A DNA stretch of 64,000 nucleotides from Calliopsis andreniformis (GCF_051401765.1 NW_027480532.1:682001-746000); one strand, 5' to 3'. Shown: positions 1-13,550, numbered from the stretch's first letter. Translations and numbers: made by a program. The notes: generated by a model not told the origin, from the letters alone.

Positions 1-26
1 TCCTCAATACTCAATCCTCAATACTC

Positions 27-116
27 AACCATCAGCCCTCAATTCTCAATACTCAATAGAATATCCTGAATTCTCAGGATTCAATACTCAAACCTCAACA
101 CTCAACCCTCAACCCT
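27..116 (+). repeat. A island (core 57-87)
   Basis: First island of the window. It has the perfect 18-bp inverted repeat ATCCTGAATTCTCAGGAT at 63-80 (7-bp arms, 4-base loop) with an EcoRI site GAATTC inside. It is preceded by CAACCATCAGCCC and followed by runs of CTCAACC. Confidence 0.9.
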
Positions 117-1786
117 CAATCCTCAATCCTCAAACCTCAATCGTCAATCCTCAATACTCAATCCTCAATCCTCAATACTCAATCCTCAATCCTCAATCGT
201 CATTCTTCAATCCTCAATACTCAATCTTCAATCCTCAATCCTCAATCCTCAATCCTCAAACCTCATTCTACAATCCTCAATACCCAATCCTCAATCTTCA
301 ACCCTCAATCCTCAATCCTCAATACTCAATCCTCAATCCTCAGTCCTCAGTCCTCAAACCTCAATCCTCAAACCTCAGCACACATCCTCTATCCTCAATC
401 CTAAATTCTCAATCCTCAAACCTCAAACCTCAATCCTCAAACCTCAAACCTCAATCCTCAACCGTCAGTCCTCGTCCTCAATCCTCAACCCTTAATCCTC
501 AATCCTCAGTCCTCAATCTTCAATCCTCAATACTCAATATTCAATCCTCAATCCTCAATCCTCAGTCCTCAATCCTCAATCTTCAATCCTCAATCCTCAG
601 TCCTCAATCCTCAATCCTCATTCTTCAATACTCAATACCCAATCCTCAGTCTTCAATCCTCAATCCTCAATCATCAAATCTCAATCCCCAATCCTCAGTC
701 CTCAGTCCTCAAACCTCAATCCTCAACCCTCAGCCCTCATCCTCAATTCTCAATCCTCAATCCTCAATCCTCAATCTTGAATCCTCAATACCGAATCTTC
801 AATAATCAATCCTCAATCCTCAATCCTCAATCCTCAATCCTCAATCTTCAATCCTCAATCCTCAATCCTCAATACTCAATCCTCAATCCTCAGTCCTCAG
901 TCCTCAAACCTCAATACTCAACCCTCAGCCCTCATCCTCAATCCTCAATCCTAAATTCTCAATCCTCAAACCTCAAACCTCAATCCTCAACCGTCAGTCC
1001 TCGTCCTCAATCCTCAACCCTTAATCCTCAATCCTCAGTCCTCAATCTTCAATCCTCAATACTCAATATTCAATCCTCAATCCTCAATCCTCAGTCCTCA
1101 ATCCTCAATCTTCAATCCTCAATCCTCAGTCCTGAATCCTCAATCCTCATTCTTCAATACTCAATACCCAATCCTCAGTCTTCAATCCTCAATCCTCAAT
1201 CATCAAATCTCAATCCACAATCCTCAGACCTCAGTCCTCAAACCTCAATCCTCAACCCTCAGCCCTCATCCTCAATTCTCAATCCTCAATCCTCAATCCT
1301 CAATCTTCAATCCTCAATACTCAATCTTCAATAATCAATCCTCAATTCTCAATCCTCAATACATAATCCTCAATCGTCAACCCTCAATCCCCAATCCTCA
1401 ATCTTCAATCCTCAATCCTCAATCCTCAATCCTCAATCCTCAATCTTCAATCCCCAGTAATCAATCTTCAATCCTCAATCCTCAATCCTCAATCCTGAAT
1501 CCTCAATTCTCAATCCCCAAACTCCAATCCTCTATACTCAGTCTTCAATCCTCAATCCTCAATCCTCAATCCCCATTCTTCAACCCTCAATACCCAATCC
1601 TCAATCTTCAATCCTCAGTCCTCAATCCTCAACTCTCAATCCTCAATCCTCAATCCTCAGTGCTCAAACCTCAATCGCCAATCCTCAGCCCACATCCTCA
1701 ATCCTCAATCCTCAATCTTCAATCCTCAATCCCCAATCCTCATGCCTCAATCCACAATCCTCAATCCTCAGTCATCAAACCTCAAT

Positions 1787-1971
1787 CCTGAATCGTCAAT
1801 CCTGAATTCTCAATCTTCAGACCTCAGACCTGAGCAATCAGATGTAAATCCTCAATCCTCAACAGAATATTATCAATTCACAGTTTTCAATACACAATAC
1901 TCAATCTGCAATCTTCAAATTTCTATCCACAAACATCAATTCTCATCACTCAAACCTCAACACTCAGTCCC
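1787..1971 (+). repeat. B1 island (GATGT at 1841)
   Basis: B1 form with core at 1863-1893 (AGAATATTATCAATTCACAG). It differs from most B1 copies by GAGCAATCAGATGTAAATCC and by AACAGAAT in place of AATAGAAT. Its partner in the 8.6-kb copy is at 11485. Confidence 0.9.
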
Positions 1972-3245
1972 CAATCCTCAATCTTCAATCCTCAATCCGC
2001 AATCCTCAACCCTCAATACTCAGTCCCCAATCCTCAATCTTCAATCCTCAATCCTCAATCCTCAATCCTCAATCCTTAATCTTCAATCCTCTATACTCAA
2101 TCCTCAATCCTCAATCCTCAATCCTCATTCTACAATCCTCAATACCCAATCCTCAATCCTCAACACTCAATCCTCAATCCTCAATCGTCAGGCTTCAATC
2201 CTCAATACTCAATCTTCAATCCTCAATACTCAATCTTCAATCCTCAATACTCAATCTTCAATAATCAATCCTCAATTCTCAATCCTCAATCCTCAATCCT
2301 CAATCTTCAATCCTCAATCCTCAATCCTCAATACTCAATCCTCAATCCTCAGTCCTCAGTCCTCAAACCTCAATCCTCAACCCTCAGCCCTCATCCTCAA
2401 TCCTCAATCCTAAATTCTCAATCCTCAAACCTCAAACCTCAATCCTCAACCGTCAGTCCTCGTCCTCAACCCTCAACCCTCAATCCTCAATCCTCAGTCC
2501 TCAATCTTCAATCCTCAATGCTCAATATTCAATCCTCAATCCTCAATCCCCAGTCCTCAATCCTCAACCTTCAATCCTCAATCCTCAGTCCACAATCCTC
2601 AATCCTCATTCTCCAATACTCAATACCCAATTCTCAGTCTTCAATCCTCAATCCTCAATCATCAAATCTCAATCCCCAATCCTCAGTCCTCAGTCCTCAA
2701 ACCTCAATCCTCAACCCTCAGCCCTCATCCTCAATTCTCAATCCTCAATCCTCAATCCTCAATCTTCAATCCTCAATACTCAATCTTCAATAATCAATCA
2801 TCAATTCTAAATCCTCAATACTCAATCCTCAATCGTCAACCGTCATTCCCCAATCCTCAATCTTCAATCCTCAATCCTCAATCCTCAATCCTCAATCCTC
2901 AATCTTCAATCCCCAATAATCAATCTTCAATCCTCAATCCTCAATCCTCAATCCTGAATCCTCAACTCTCAATCCCCAAACTCCAATCCTCTATACTCAG
3001 TCTTCAATCCTCAATCCTCTATCCTCAATCCTCATTCTTCAACCCTCAATACCCAATCCTCAATCTTCAATCCTCATTCCTCAATCCTCAATTCTCAATC
3101 CTCAATCCTCAATCCTCAGTCCTCAAACCTCAATCGCCAATCCTCAGCTCTCATCCTCAATCCTCAATCCTCAATCTTCAATCCTCAATCCTCAATCCTC
3201 ATGCCTCAATCCACAATCCTCAATCCTCAGTCATCAAACATCAAT

Positions 3246-3430
3246 CCTGAATCGTCAATCCTGAATTCTAAATCTTCAGACCTCAGACCTGAACAATCAG
3301 ATGTCAGTCCTCAATCCTCAATAGAATATTATCAATTCACAGTTTTCAATACACAATACTCAATCTGCAATCTTCAAATTTCTACCCACAAACATCAATT
3401 CTCATCACTCAACCCTCAACACTCAGTCCC
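3246..3430 (+). repeat. B1 island (GATGT at 3300)
   Basis: B1 form with GATGTCAGTCC after the marker and TTCTACCCAC in the 3' part. It lies 1,459 bp after the previous B1. Confidence 0.9.
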
Positions 3431-3878
3431 CAATCCGCAATCTTCAATCCTCAATCCGCAATCCTCAACCCTCAACACTCAGTCCCCAATCCTCAATCTT
3501 CAATCCTCAATCCTCAATCCTCAATCCTCAATCCTCAATCTTCAATCCTCTATACTCAATCCTCAATCCTCAATCCTCAATCCTCAATCCTCATTCTACA
3601 ATCCTCAATACCCAATCCTCAATCTTCAATCCTCAATCCTCAATCCTCAATTCTCAATCCTCAATCCTCAATGCTCAATCCTCAATCCTCAATCCGCAAC
3701 CCTCAATCTTCAAACCTCAATCCTCATTCTTCAATCCTCGGACCTCAAACATCAATACTCAACCCTCAGTCCTCGTCCTCAATCCACAACACTCAATCCT
3801 CGATAATCAATCTTCAATCATCAATATTCAATCTTCAATCCTCAATCCTCAATCCTCAATACTCAATCCTCAATACTC

Positions 3879-3968
3879 AACCATCAGCCCTCAATCCTCA
3901 ATTCTCAATAGAATATCCTGAATTCTCAGGATTCAATACTCAAACCTCAACACTCAACCCTCAACCCT
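3879..3968 (+). repeat. A island (core 3909-3939)
   Basis: Intact 18-bp inverted repeat at 3915-3932. The units just before the core read CAATCCTCAATTCTCAATAG, a different order from the first A island. Confidence 0.9.
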
Positions 3969-4817
3969 CAACACTCAATCCTCAATCCTCAATCCTCAAT
4001 CGTCAATCCTCAATACTCAATCTTCAATCCTCAATCCTCAATCCTCAATCCTCAATCCTCAATCCTCAATCTTCCATCGTCAATACTCAATCTTCAATCC
4101 TCAATCCTCAATCCGCAATCCTCAATGCTCAATCCTCAATCCTCAATCCTCAAACCTCAATCTTCAATCCTCAATACTCAATCTGCAATCCTCAATACTC
4201 AATCCTCAATCCTCAATCCTCAATCGTCGATCCTCAATCCCCAATCCTCAATCTTCAATCCTCAATCCTCAATCCCCAATTCTCAATCCTCAATCCTCAA
4301 TCTTCAATCCCCAATCCTCAATCTTCAATCCTCAATCCTCAATCCTCAATCCTCAATCCTCAATCCTCAATCTTCAATCCTCTATACTCAATCCTCAATC
4401 CTCAATCCTCAATCCTCAATCCTCAATCCTCAATCCTCATTCTACAATCCTCAATACCCAATCCTCAATCTTCAATCCTCAATCCTCAATCCTCAATTCT
4501 CAATCCTCAATCCTCAGTCCTCAGTCCTCAAACCTCAATCCTCAACCCTCAGCCCACATTCTCAGTCCTCAATCCTCAATTCTCAGTCCTCAGCCCTCAA
4601 ACCTCAACCCTCAACCCTCAGACCTCATCCTCAATTCTCAATTATCAATCCTCAACCCTCAATCTTGAATCCTCACTACTCAATCTTCAATCCTCAATCC
4701 TCAGTCCTCAAAACTCAACTATCGGTCCTCAATTCTCAATACTCAATCCTCAATCCTTAATCTTCAATCCTCAATGCTCAATCTTCAATCCTCAATCCTC
4801 GATCCTCAATACTCAAT

Positions 4818-4926
4818 CCTGAATCCTCAATCTTCAGACCTCAGACCTGAACAATCAGATGTCAATCCTCAATCCTCAACAGAATAACATGAATTCACAG
4901 TTTTCAATACTCAATACTCAATCTTC
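4818..4926 (+). repeat. C island (GATGT at 4858)
   Basis: C form: after GATGT the core reads CAGAATAACATGAATTCACA and then goes straight back to heptamers. It has a private TCTTCTAAACTC ending. EcoRI site inside. Confidence 0.9.
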
Positions 4927-5630
4927 TAAACTCAATCCTCAATCCTCAATCCTCAATCCTCAATCCTCAGTCCTCAGTCCTCAAACCACAACCCTCAACC
5001 CTCAGCCCACATTCTCAGTCCTCAATCCTCAATTCTCAGTCCTCAGCCCTCAAACCTCAATCCTCAATCCTCAATCCTCAATCTTCAATCATCAATACTC
5101 AGTCTTCAATACTCAATCCTCAATCCTCAATCCTCAATCCTCAATCCTCATTCTTCAATTCTCAATACACAATCCTCAATCTTCAATCCTCAATCCTCAG
5201 TCCTCAATCCTCAATTCTCAATCTTCAATCCCCAATACTCACACCTCAAACATCAATACTCAACCCTCAGTCCTCGTCCTCAATCCACAACAATCAATCC
5301 TCAATCCTCATTCTTCAATCATCAATATTCCATCTTCAGTCCTCAATCCTCAATCCTCAATCCTCAATCCTCAATCCTCAATCCTCAATCCTCAATCCTC
5401 AATCCTCATTCTTCAATCCTCAACACCCAACCCTCAATCTTCAATCCTCAACCCTCGATCCTCAATTCTCAATCCTCAATCCTCAATCCTCAGACCTCAA
5501 ACATCAATACTCAACCCTCAGTCATCGTCCTCAATCCACAACACTCAATCCTCGAGCATCAATCTTCAATCATCAATATTCAATCTTCAATCCTCAGCCC
5601 TCAATCCTCAATACTCAATCCTCAATACTC

Positions 5631-5720
5631 AACCATCAGCCCTCATTTCTCAATACTCAATAGAATATCCTGAATTCTCAGGATTCAATACTCAAACCTC
5701 AACACTCAACCCTCAACCCT
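5631..5720 (+). repeat. A island (core 5661-5691)
   Basis: Intact inverted repeat at 5667-5684. It is preceded by the variant CCCTCATTTCTCAATAC, shared with the islands at 15340 and 20173. Confidence 0.9.
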
Positions 5721-6566
5721 CAATCCTCAATCCTCAATCCTCAATCGTCAATCCTCAATACTCAATCTTCAATCCTCCATTCTCAATCGTCAATCCTCAA
5801 TCCTCAATCCTCAATCCTCAATCCTCAATCCTCAATCGTCAGTCATCAATCCTCAATACCCAATCCTCAGTCTTCAATCTTCAATCAGCAGTCCTCAATT
5901 CTCAATCCTCAATCCTCAATCCTCAATTCTCAATCCTCAATCCTCTGTCCTCAGTCCTCAAACCTCAACCCTCAACCCTCAGCCCTCATCCTCAATCCTC
6001 AATACTCAATACTCAATCCTCAATCTTCAATCCTCAATACTCAATCTTCAATAATCAATCCTCAATTCTCAATCCTCAATACTCAATCCTCAATCGTCGA
6101 TCCTCAATCCCCAATCCTCAATCTTCAATCCTCAATCCTCAATCCTCAATCCTCAATCCTCAATCCTCAATCTTCAATCCTCAATCTTCAATCCTCAATA
6201 CTCAATCTTCAATCCTCAATCCTCAATCCTCAATCCTCAATCCTCAATCCTCAATCCTCAATCCTCAATCCTCAATCTTCAATCATCAATACTCAGTCTT
6301 CAATTATGAATCCTCAATCCTCAATCCTCAATCCTCAATCCTCATTCTTCAATCCTCAATACACAATCCTCAATCTTCAATCCTCAATCCTCAATCCTCA
6401 ATTCTCAATCTTCAATCCTCAATCCTCAGACTTCAGACATCAATACCCAACCCTCAGTCCTCGTCCTCAATCCACAACAATCAAACCTCAATCCTCATTC
6501 TTCAATCATCAATATTCAATCTTCAGTCCTCAATCCTCAATCCTCAATCCTCAATCCTCAATCCTA

Positions 6567-7303
6567 AATCCTCAATGTTGAATCCGCAATACCCAATCCT
6601 CAATCTTCAATCCTCAATCCTCAATCCTCAACCCTCAATCCTCAATAATCAATTCTCAATCCTCAGTCCTCAAACCTCAATCCTCAATCTTCAATCCTCA
6701 ATACTCAATCTTCAATCCTCCGTCCTCAATCCTCAACCCTCAATCCTCAATCCTCAATCGTCAGGCTTCAATCCTCAATACTCAATCTTCAATCTTCAAT
6801 CCTCAATCCTCATTCCTCAATCCTCATTCTTCTATCCTCAATACCCAATCCTCAATCTTCAATCCTCAATCCTCAATCCTCAATTCTCAATCCTCAATCC
6901 TCAGCCCTAAGTCCTCAATCCTCAATCCTCAATCCTCAATCCTCAATCCTCAATCCTCAATGTTGAATCCGCAATACCCAATCCTCAATCTTCAATCCTC
7001 AATCCTCAATCCTCAACACTCAATCCTCAATAACCAATCCTCAATCCTCAGTCCTCAAACCTCAATCCTCAATCTTCAATCCTCAATACTCAATCTTCAA
7101 TCCTCCGTCCTCAATCCTCAACCCTCAATCCTCAATCCTCAATCGTCAGGCTTCAATCCTCAATACTCAATCTTCAATCTTCAATCCTCAATCCTCATTC
7201 CTCAATCCTCATTCTTCTATCCTCAATACCCAATCCTCAATCTTCAATCCTCAATCCTCAATCCTCAATTCTCAGTCCTCAATCCTCAGCCCTAAGTCCT
7301 CAA
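6567..7303 (+). repeat. 385-bp tandem pair
   Basis: 6567-6918 and 6952-7303 match over 352 bp with a few substitutions, at an offset of 385 bp (55 heptamers). Each member opens with an ATGTTGAATCCGCAATACCC marker and ends near CAGCCCTAAGTCCTCAA. The 33 bp between them are pure heptamers. Confidence 0.85.
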
Positions 7304-7420
7304 ATCTCAATCCTCAACCCTCAGCCCTCATCCTCAATCCTCAATCCTCAATCTTCAACCCTCAATCCTCAATCCTCAAGCCTCAACCCTCAATCCTCAA
7401 TCCTCAGTCCTCAAACCTCA

Positions 7421-7592
7421 ATTCTGAATCCTCAATCTTCAGACCTCAGATCTCAACAATCAGATGTCAATCCTGAATCCTTAATAGAACATCATCAATT
7501 CACAGTTTTCAATACCCAATACTCAATTTGCAATCTTCAAATTTCTATCCACAAACATCAATTCTCATCACTCAACCCTCAACACTCAGTCC
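7421..7592 (+). repeat. B2 island (GATGT at 7463)
   Basis: B2 form, GATCTC subtype: CAGATCTCAACAATCAGATG, then CCTTAATAGAACATCATC. It has TTTGCAATC where most copies have TCTGCAATC. Confidence 0.9.
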
Positions 7593-8302
7593 CCAATCCT
7601 CAATCTTCAATCCTCAATCCGCAATCCTCAACCCTCAACACTCAGTCCCCAATCCTCAATCTTCAATCCTCAATCCTCAATCCTCAATCCTCAATCCTCA
7701 ATCTTCAATGCTCTATACTCAATCCTCAATCCTCAATCCTCAATCCTCAATCCTCAATCCTCAATCCTCAATCCTCAATCCTCATTCTACAATCCTCAAT
7801 ACCCAATCCTCAATCTTCAATCCTCAATCCTCAATCCTCAATTCTCAATCCTCAATCCTCAGTCCTCAGTCCTCAAACCGCAATCCTCAACCCTCAGCCC
7901 ACATTCTCAGTCCTCAATCCTCAATTCTCAGTTCTCAGCCATCAAACCTCAATCCTCAATCCGCGATCCTCAATCTTCAATCATCAATACTCAGTCATCA
8001 ATACTCAATCCTCAATCCTCAATCCTCAATCCTCAATCCTCATTCTGCAATCCTCAATACACAATCCTCAATCTTCAATCCTCAATCCTCAATCCTCAAT
8101 CCTCAATTCTCAATCTTCAATCCTCAATCCTCGGACCTCAAACATCCATACTCAACCCTCAGTCCTCGTCCTCAATCCACAACAATCAATCCTCAATCCT
8201 CATTCTTCAATCATCAATATTCAATCTTCAGTCCTCAATCCTCAATCCTCAATCCTCATGCCTCAATCCACAATCCTCAATCCTCAGTCATGAAACATCA
8301 AT

Positions 8303-8487
8303 CCTGAATCGTCAATCCTGAATTCTAAATCTTCAGACCTCAGACCTGAACAATCAGATGTCAATCCTCAATCCTCAATAGAATATTATCAATTCACAGT
8401 TTTCAATACACAATACTCAATCTGCAATCTTCAAATTTCTACCCACAAACATCAATTCTCATCACTCAACCCTCAACACTCAGTCCC
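8303..8487 (+). repeat. B1 island (GATGT at 8357)
   Basis: B1 form with TTCTAAATCTTCAG before the marker. Upstream is CAGTCATGAAACATC, where other copies have CAGTCATCAAAC. Confidence 0.9.
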
Positions 8488-8956
8488 CAATCCGCAATCT
8501 TCAATCCTCAATCCGCAATCCTCAACCCTCAACACTCAGTCCCCAATCCTCAATCTTCAATCCTCAATCCTCAATCCTCAATCCTCAATCCTCAATCTTC
8601 AATCCTCTATACTCAATCCTCAATCCTCAATCCTCAATCCTCAACCCTCAATCCTCAATCCTCAATCCTCATTCTACAACCCTCAATACCCAATCCTCAA
8701 TTTTCAATCCTCAATCCTCAATCCTCAATTCTCAATCCTCAATCCTCAATGCTCAATCCTCAATCCTCAATCCTCAACCCTCAATCTTCAATCCTCAATC
8801 CTCATTCTTCAATCCTCGGACCTCAAACATCAATACTCAACCCTCAGTCCTCGTCCTCAATCCACAACACTCAATCCTCGATAATCAATCTTCAATCATC
8901 AATATTCAATCTTCAATCCTCAATCCTCAATCCTCAATACTCAATCCTCAATACTC

Positions 8957-9046
8957 AACCATCAGCCCTCAATCCTCAATTCTCAATAGAATATCCTGAA
9001 TTCTCAGGATTCAATACTCAAACCTCAACACTCAACCCTCAACCCT
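8957..9046 (+). repeat. A island (core 8987-9017)
   Basis: Intact inverted repeat at 8993-9010, 630 bp after the preceding B1 marker. The same 630-bp spacing is seen at 17896/18526. Confidence 0.9.
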
Positions 9047-9483
9047 CAATCCTCAATCCTCAATCCTCAATCGTCAATCCTCAATACTCAATCTTCAATC
9101 CTCAACCCTCAATCCTCAATCCTCAATCCTCAATCCTCAATCTTCCATCGTCAATACTCAATCTTCAATCCTCAATCCTCAATCCGCAATCCTCAATGCT
9201 CAATCCTCAATCCTCAATCCTCAAACCTCAATCTTCAATCCTCAATACTCAATCTGCAATCCTCAATACTCAATCCTCAATCCTCAATCCTCAATCGTCG
9301 ATCCTCAATCCCCAATCCTCAATCTTCAATCCTCAATCCTCAATCCCCAATTCTCAATCCTCAATCCTCAATCTTCAATCCCCAATCCTCAATCTTCAAT
9401 CCTCAATCCTCAACCCTCAATCCTCAATCGTCAATCTTCAATCCTCAATCCTCAATCCTCAATTCTCAATCCTCAATCCTCAG

Positions 9484-10503
9484 CCCTAACTCCTCTAATC
9501 TCAACCCTCAACCCTCAGCCCTCATCCTCAATCCTCAATCCTCAATCTTCAACTCTCAATCCTCAAGCCTCAACCCTCAATCCTCAATCCTCAGTCCTCA
9601 AACCTCAATTCTGAATCCTCAATCTTCAGACCTCAGATCTCAACAATCAGATGTCAATCCTGAATCCTTAATAGAATATCATCAATTCACAGTTTTCAAT
9701 ACCCAATACTCAATCTGCACTCTTCAAATCTCTATTCACAAACATCAATTCTCATCACTCAGCCCTCAACACTCAGTCCGCAATCCTCAATCTTCAACCC
9801 TCAATCCTCAATACTCAATCCTCAATCCTCAATCGTCAATACTCAATACTCAATCTTCAATCCTCAATCCTCAATCCTCAATCCTCAATCCTCAATCCTC
9901 AATCTTCCATCGTCAATACTCAATCTTCAATCCTCAATCCTCAATCCGCAATCCTCAATGCTCAATCCTCAATCCTCAATCCTCAAACCTCAATCTTCAA
10001 TCCTCAATACTCAATCTGCAATCCTCAATACTCAATCCTCAATCCTCAATCCTCAATCGTCGATCCTCAATCCCCTATCCTCAATCCTCAATCGTCAATC
10101 CTCAATTCTCAATCCTCAATCCTCAGTCATCAGTCCTCAAACCTCAATCCTCAACCCTCAGGCCACATTCTCAGTCCTCAATCCTCAATTCTCAGTCCTC
10201 AGCCCTCAAACCTCAATCCTCAACCCTCAGACCTCATCCTCAATCCTCAATTATCAATCCTCAAATCCTCAATCTTCAATCCTCAATACTCAATCTTCAA
10301 TCCTCAATCCTCAATCCTCAATCCTCAATGCTCAATCCTCAATCCTCAATCCTCAACCCTCAATCTTCAATCCTCAATCCTCATTCTTCAATCCTCAGAC
10401 CTCAAACGTCAATACTCAACCCTCAGTCCTCGTCCTCAATCCGCAACACTCAATCCTCGATCATCAATCTTCAATCATCAATATTCAATCTTCAATCCTC
10501 AAC
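9484..10503. repeat. Satellite spacer between the two 8.6-kb copies
   Basis: This is heptamer satellite with one B2 island (9608-9779). It resembles the stretch from about 26,380 to 27,200. The shared markers are AACTCCTCTAATCTCAA at the start and CAGGCCACATTCTCAG near 10,158 and 27,063. Nothing gene-like is seen. Confidence 0.8.
9608..9779 (+). repeat. B2 island (GATGT at 9650)
   Basis: B2 form, GATCTC subtype, with AATAGAATATCATC in the core and TCTGCACTCTTC in the 3' part. It lies in the spacer between the two 8.6-kb copies. Confidence 0.9.
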
Positions 10504-11430
10504 CCTCAATCCTCAATACTCAATCCTCAATCCTCAGTCCTCAGTCCTCAAACCTCAATACTCAACCCTCAGCCCTCATCCTCAATCCTCAATCCTAAAT
10601 TCTCAATCCTCAAACCTCAAACCTCAATCCTCAACCGTCAGTCCTCGTCCTCAATCCTCAACCCTTAATCCTCAATCCTCAGTCCTCAATCTTCAATCCT
10701 CAATACTCAATATTCAATCCTCAATCCTCAATCCTCAGTCCTCAATCCTCAATCTTCAATCCTCAATCCTCAGTCCTCAATCCTCAATCCTCATTCTTCA
10801 ATACTCAATACCCAATCCTCAGTCTTCAATCCTCAATCCTCAATCATCAAATCTCAATCCACAATCCTCAGTCCTCAGTCCTCAAACCTCAATCCTCAAC
10901 CCTCAGCCCTCATTCTCAATTCTCAATCCTCAATCCTCAATCCTCAATCTTCAATCCTCAATACTCAATCTTCAATAATCAATCCTCAATTCTCAATCCT
11001 CAATACATAATCCTCAATCGTCAACCCTCAATCCCCAATCCTCAATCTTCAATCCTCAATCCTCAATCCTCAATCCTCAATCCTCAATCTTCATTCCCCA
11101 GTAATCAATCTTCAATCCTCAATCCTCAATCCTCAATCCTGAATCCTCAATTCTCAATCCCCAAACTCCAATCCTCTATACTCAGTCTTCAATCCTCAAT
11201 CCTCAATCCTCAATCCCCATTCTTCAACCCTCAATACCCAATCCTCAATCTTCAATCCTCAGTCCTCAATCCTCAACTCTCAATCCTCAATCCTCAATCC
11301 TCAGTCCTCAAACCTCAATCGCCAATCCTCAGCCCACGTCCTCAATCCTCAATCCTCAATCTTCAATCCTCAATCCCCAATCCTCATGCCTCAATCCACA
11401 ATCCTCAATCCTCAGTCATCAAACCTCAAT

Positions 11431-11615
11431 CCTGAATCGTCAATCCTGAATTCTCAATCTTCAGACCTCAGACCTGAGCAATCAGATGTAAATCCTCAAT
11501 CCTCAACAGAATATTATCAATTCACAGTTTTCAATACACAATACTCAATCTGCAATCTTCAAATTTCTATCCACAAACATCAATTCTCATCACTCAAACC
11601 TCAACACTCAGTCCC
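11431..11615 (+). repeat. B1 island (GATGT at 11485)
   Basis: Copy of the island at 1841. It shares the private GAGCAATCAGATGTAAATCC and AACAGAAT changes. Confidence 0.9.
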
Positions 11616-12889
11616 CAATCCTCAATCTTCAATCCTCAATCCGCAATCCTCAACCCTCAATACTCAGTCCCCAATCCTCAATCTTCAATCCTCAATCCTC
11701 AATCCTCAATCCTCAATCCTTAATCTTCAATCCTCTATACTCAATCCTCAATCCTCAATCCTCAATCCTCATTCTACAATCCTCAATACCCAATCCTCAA
11801 TCCTCAACACTCAATCCTCAATCCTCAATCGTCAGGCTTCAATCCTCAATACTCAATCTTCAATCCTCAATACTCAATCTTCAATCCTCAATACTCAATC
11901 TTCAATAATCAATCCTCAATTCTCAATCCTCAATCCTCAATCCTCAATCTTCAATCCTCAATCCTCAATCCTCAATACTCAATCCTCAATCCTCAGTCCT
12001 CAGTCCTCAAACCTCAATCCTCAACCCTCAGCCCTCATCCTCAATCCTCAATCCTAAATTCTCAATCCTCAAACCTCAAACCTCAATCCTCAACCGTCAG
12101 TCCTCGTCCTCAACCCTCAACCCTCAATCCTCAATCCTCAGTCCTCAATCTTCAATCCTCAATGCTCAATATTCAATCCTCAATCCTCAATCCCCAGTCC
12201 TCAATCCTCAACCTTCAATCCTCAATCCTCAGTCCACAATCCTCAATCCTCATTCTCCAATACTCAATACCCAATTCTCAGTCTTCAATCCTCAATCCTG
12301 AATCATCAAATCTCAATCCCCAATCCTCAGTCCTCAGTCCTCAAACCTCAATCCTCAACCCTCAGCCCTCATCCTCAATTCTCAATCCTCAATCCTCAAT
12401 CCTCAATCTTCAATCCTCAATACTCAATCTTCAATAATCAATCATCAATTCTAAATCCTCAATACTCAATCCTCAATCGTCAACCGTCATTCCCCAATCC
12501 TCAATCTTCAATCCTCAATCCTCAATCCTCAATCCTCAATCCTCAATCTTCAATCCCCAATAATCAATCTTCAATCCTCAATCCTCAATCCTCAATCCTG
12601 AATCCTCAACTCTCAATCCCCAAACTCCAATCCTCTATACTCAGTCTTCAATCCTCAATCCTCTATCCTCAATCCTCATTCTTCAACCCTCAATACCCAA
12701 TCCTCAATCTTCAATCCTCATTCCTCAATCCTCAATTCTCAATCCTCAATCCTCAATCCTCAGTCCTCAAACCTCAATCGCCAATCCTCAGCCCTCATCC
12801 TCAATCCTCAATCCTCAATCTTCAATCCTCAATCCTCAATCCTCATGCCTCAATCCACAATCCTCAATCCTCAGTCATCAAACATCAAT

Positions 12890-13074
12890 CCTGAATCGTC
12901 AATCCTGAATTCTAAATCTTCAGACCTCAGACCTGAACAATCAGATGTCAATCCTCAATCCTCAATAGAATATTATCAATTCACAGTTTTCAATACACAA
13001 TACTCAATCTGCAATCTTCAAATTTCTACCCACAAACATCAATTCTCATCACTCAACCCTCAACACTCAGTCCC
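12890..13074 (+). repeat. B1 island (GATGT at 12944)
   Basis: Copy of the island at 3300 but with GATGTCAATCC, so the CAGTCC change at 3300 arose after the duplication or was lost here. Confidence 0.9.
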
Positions 13075-13550
13075 CAATCCGCAATCTTCAATCCTCAATC
13101 CGCAATCCTCAACCCTCAACACTCAGTCCCCAATCCTCAATCTTCAATTCTCAATCCTCAATCCTCAATCCTCAATCCTCAATCTTCAATCCTCTATACT
13201 CAATCCTCAATCCTCAATCCTCAATCCTCAACCCTCAATCCTCAATCCTCAATCCTCAATCCTCATTCTACAATCCTCAATACCCAATCCTCAATCTTCA
13301 ATCCTCAATCCTCAATCCTCAATTCTCAATCCTCAATCCTCAATGCTCAATCCTCAATCCTCAATCCTCAACCCTCAATCTTCAAACCTCAATCCTCATT
13401 CTTCAATCCTCGGACCTCAAACATCAATACTCAACCCTCAGTCCTCGTCCTCAATCCACAACACTCAATCCTCGATAATCAATCTTCAATCATCAATATT
13501 CAATCTTCAATCCTCAATCCTCAATCCTCAATACTCAATCCTCAATACTC

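Larger units (their letters stand above)
775..3616 (+). repeat. 1.46-kb higher-order repeat dimer
   Basis: About 775-2150 and 2234-3616 are two copies of one block at a 1,459-bp offset (1,466 bp after a one-unit insertion near the end). Each contains one B1 island, at 1841 and 3300 by their GATGT marker. The same or nearly the same spacing recurs elsewhere: B1 11485 to 12944 (1,459), B2 21590 to B1 23046 (1,456), C 26546-side marker to 27993 (1,447), and A 56341 to A 57800 (1,459). It may be an ancestral higher-order period. Confidence 0.75.
860..9483 (+). repeat. 8.6-kb duplicated block, copy 1
   Basis: This block matches 10504-19022 in the same orientation. The offset is 9,644 bp up to about 3,560, 9,672 bp to about 5,390, 9,679 bp to about 7,608 and 9,539 bp after that. 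The three steps are +28, +7 and -140 bp, all whole numbers of heptamers, which fits slippage after the block was copied. The match starts after a T/C difference at 859/10503 and ends at G 9483/19022. The islands inside it keep their order: B1, B1, A, C, A, B2, B1, A. Confidence 0.9.
10504..13288 (+). repeat. 1.46-kb higher-order repeat dimer, second occurrence
   Basis: The dimer at 775-3616 was carried along in the 8.6-kb duplication. Its left end is cut at the boundary of that duplication, and its second member is 28 bp longer than in the first occurrence. Confidence 0.7.

Noticed and set aside
57..87. A-island inverted repeat as a rho-independent terminator
   Set aside because: The arms are AT-containing and short, there is no T run after the stem, and there is no gene upstream.
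1787..1971. B island as a tRNA, small RNA or transposon end
   Set aside because: No cloverleaf, no internal polymerase III boxes, no terminal inverted repeats and no target-site duplications were seen. It is bounded by ordinary heptamers.
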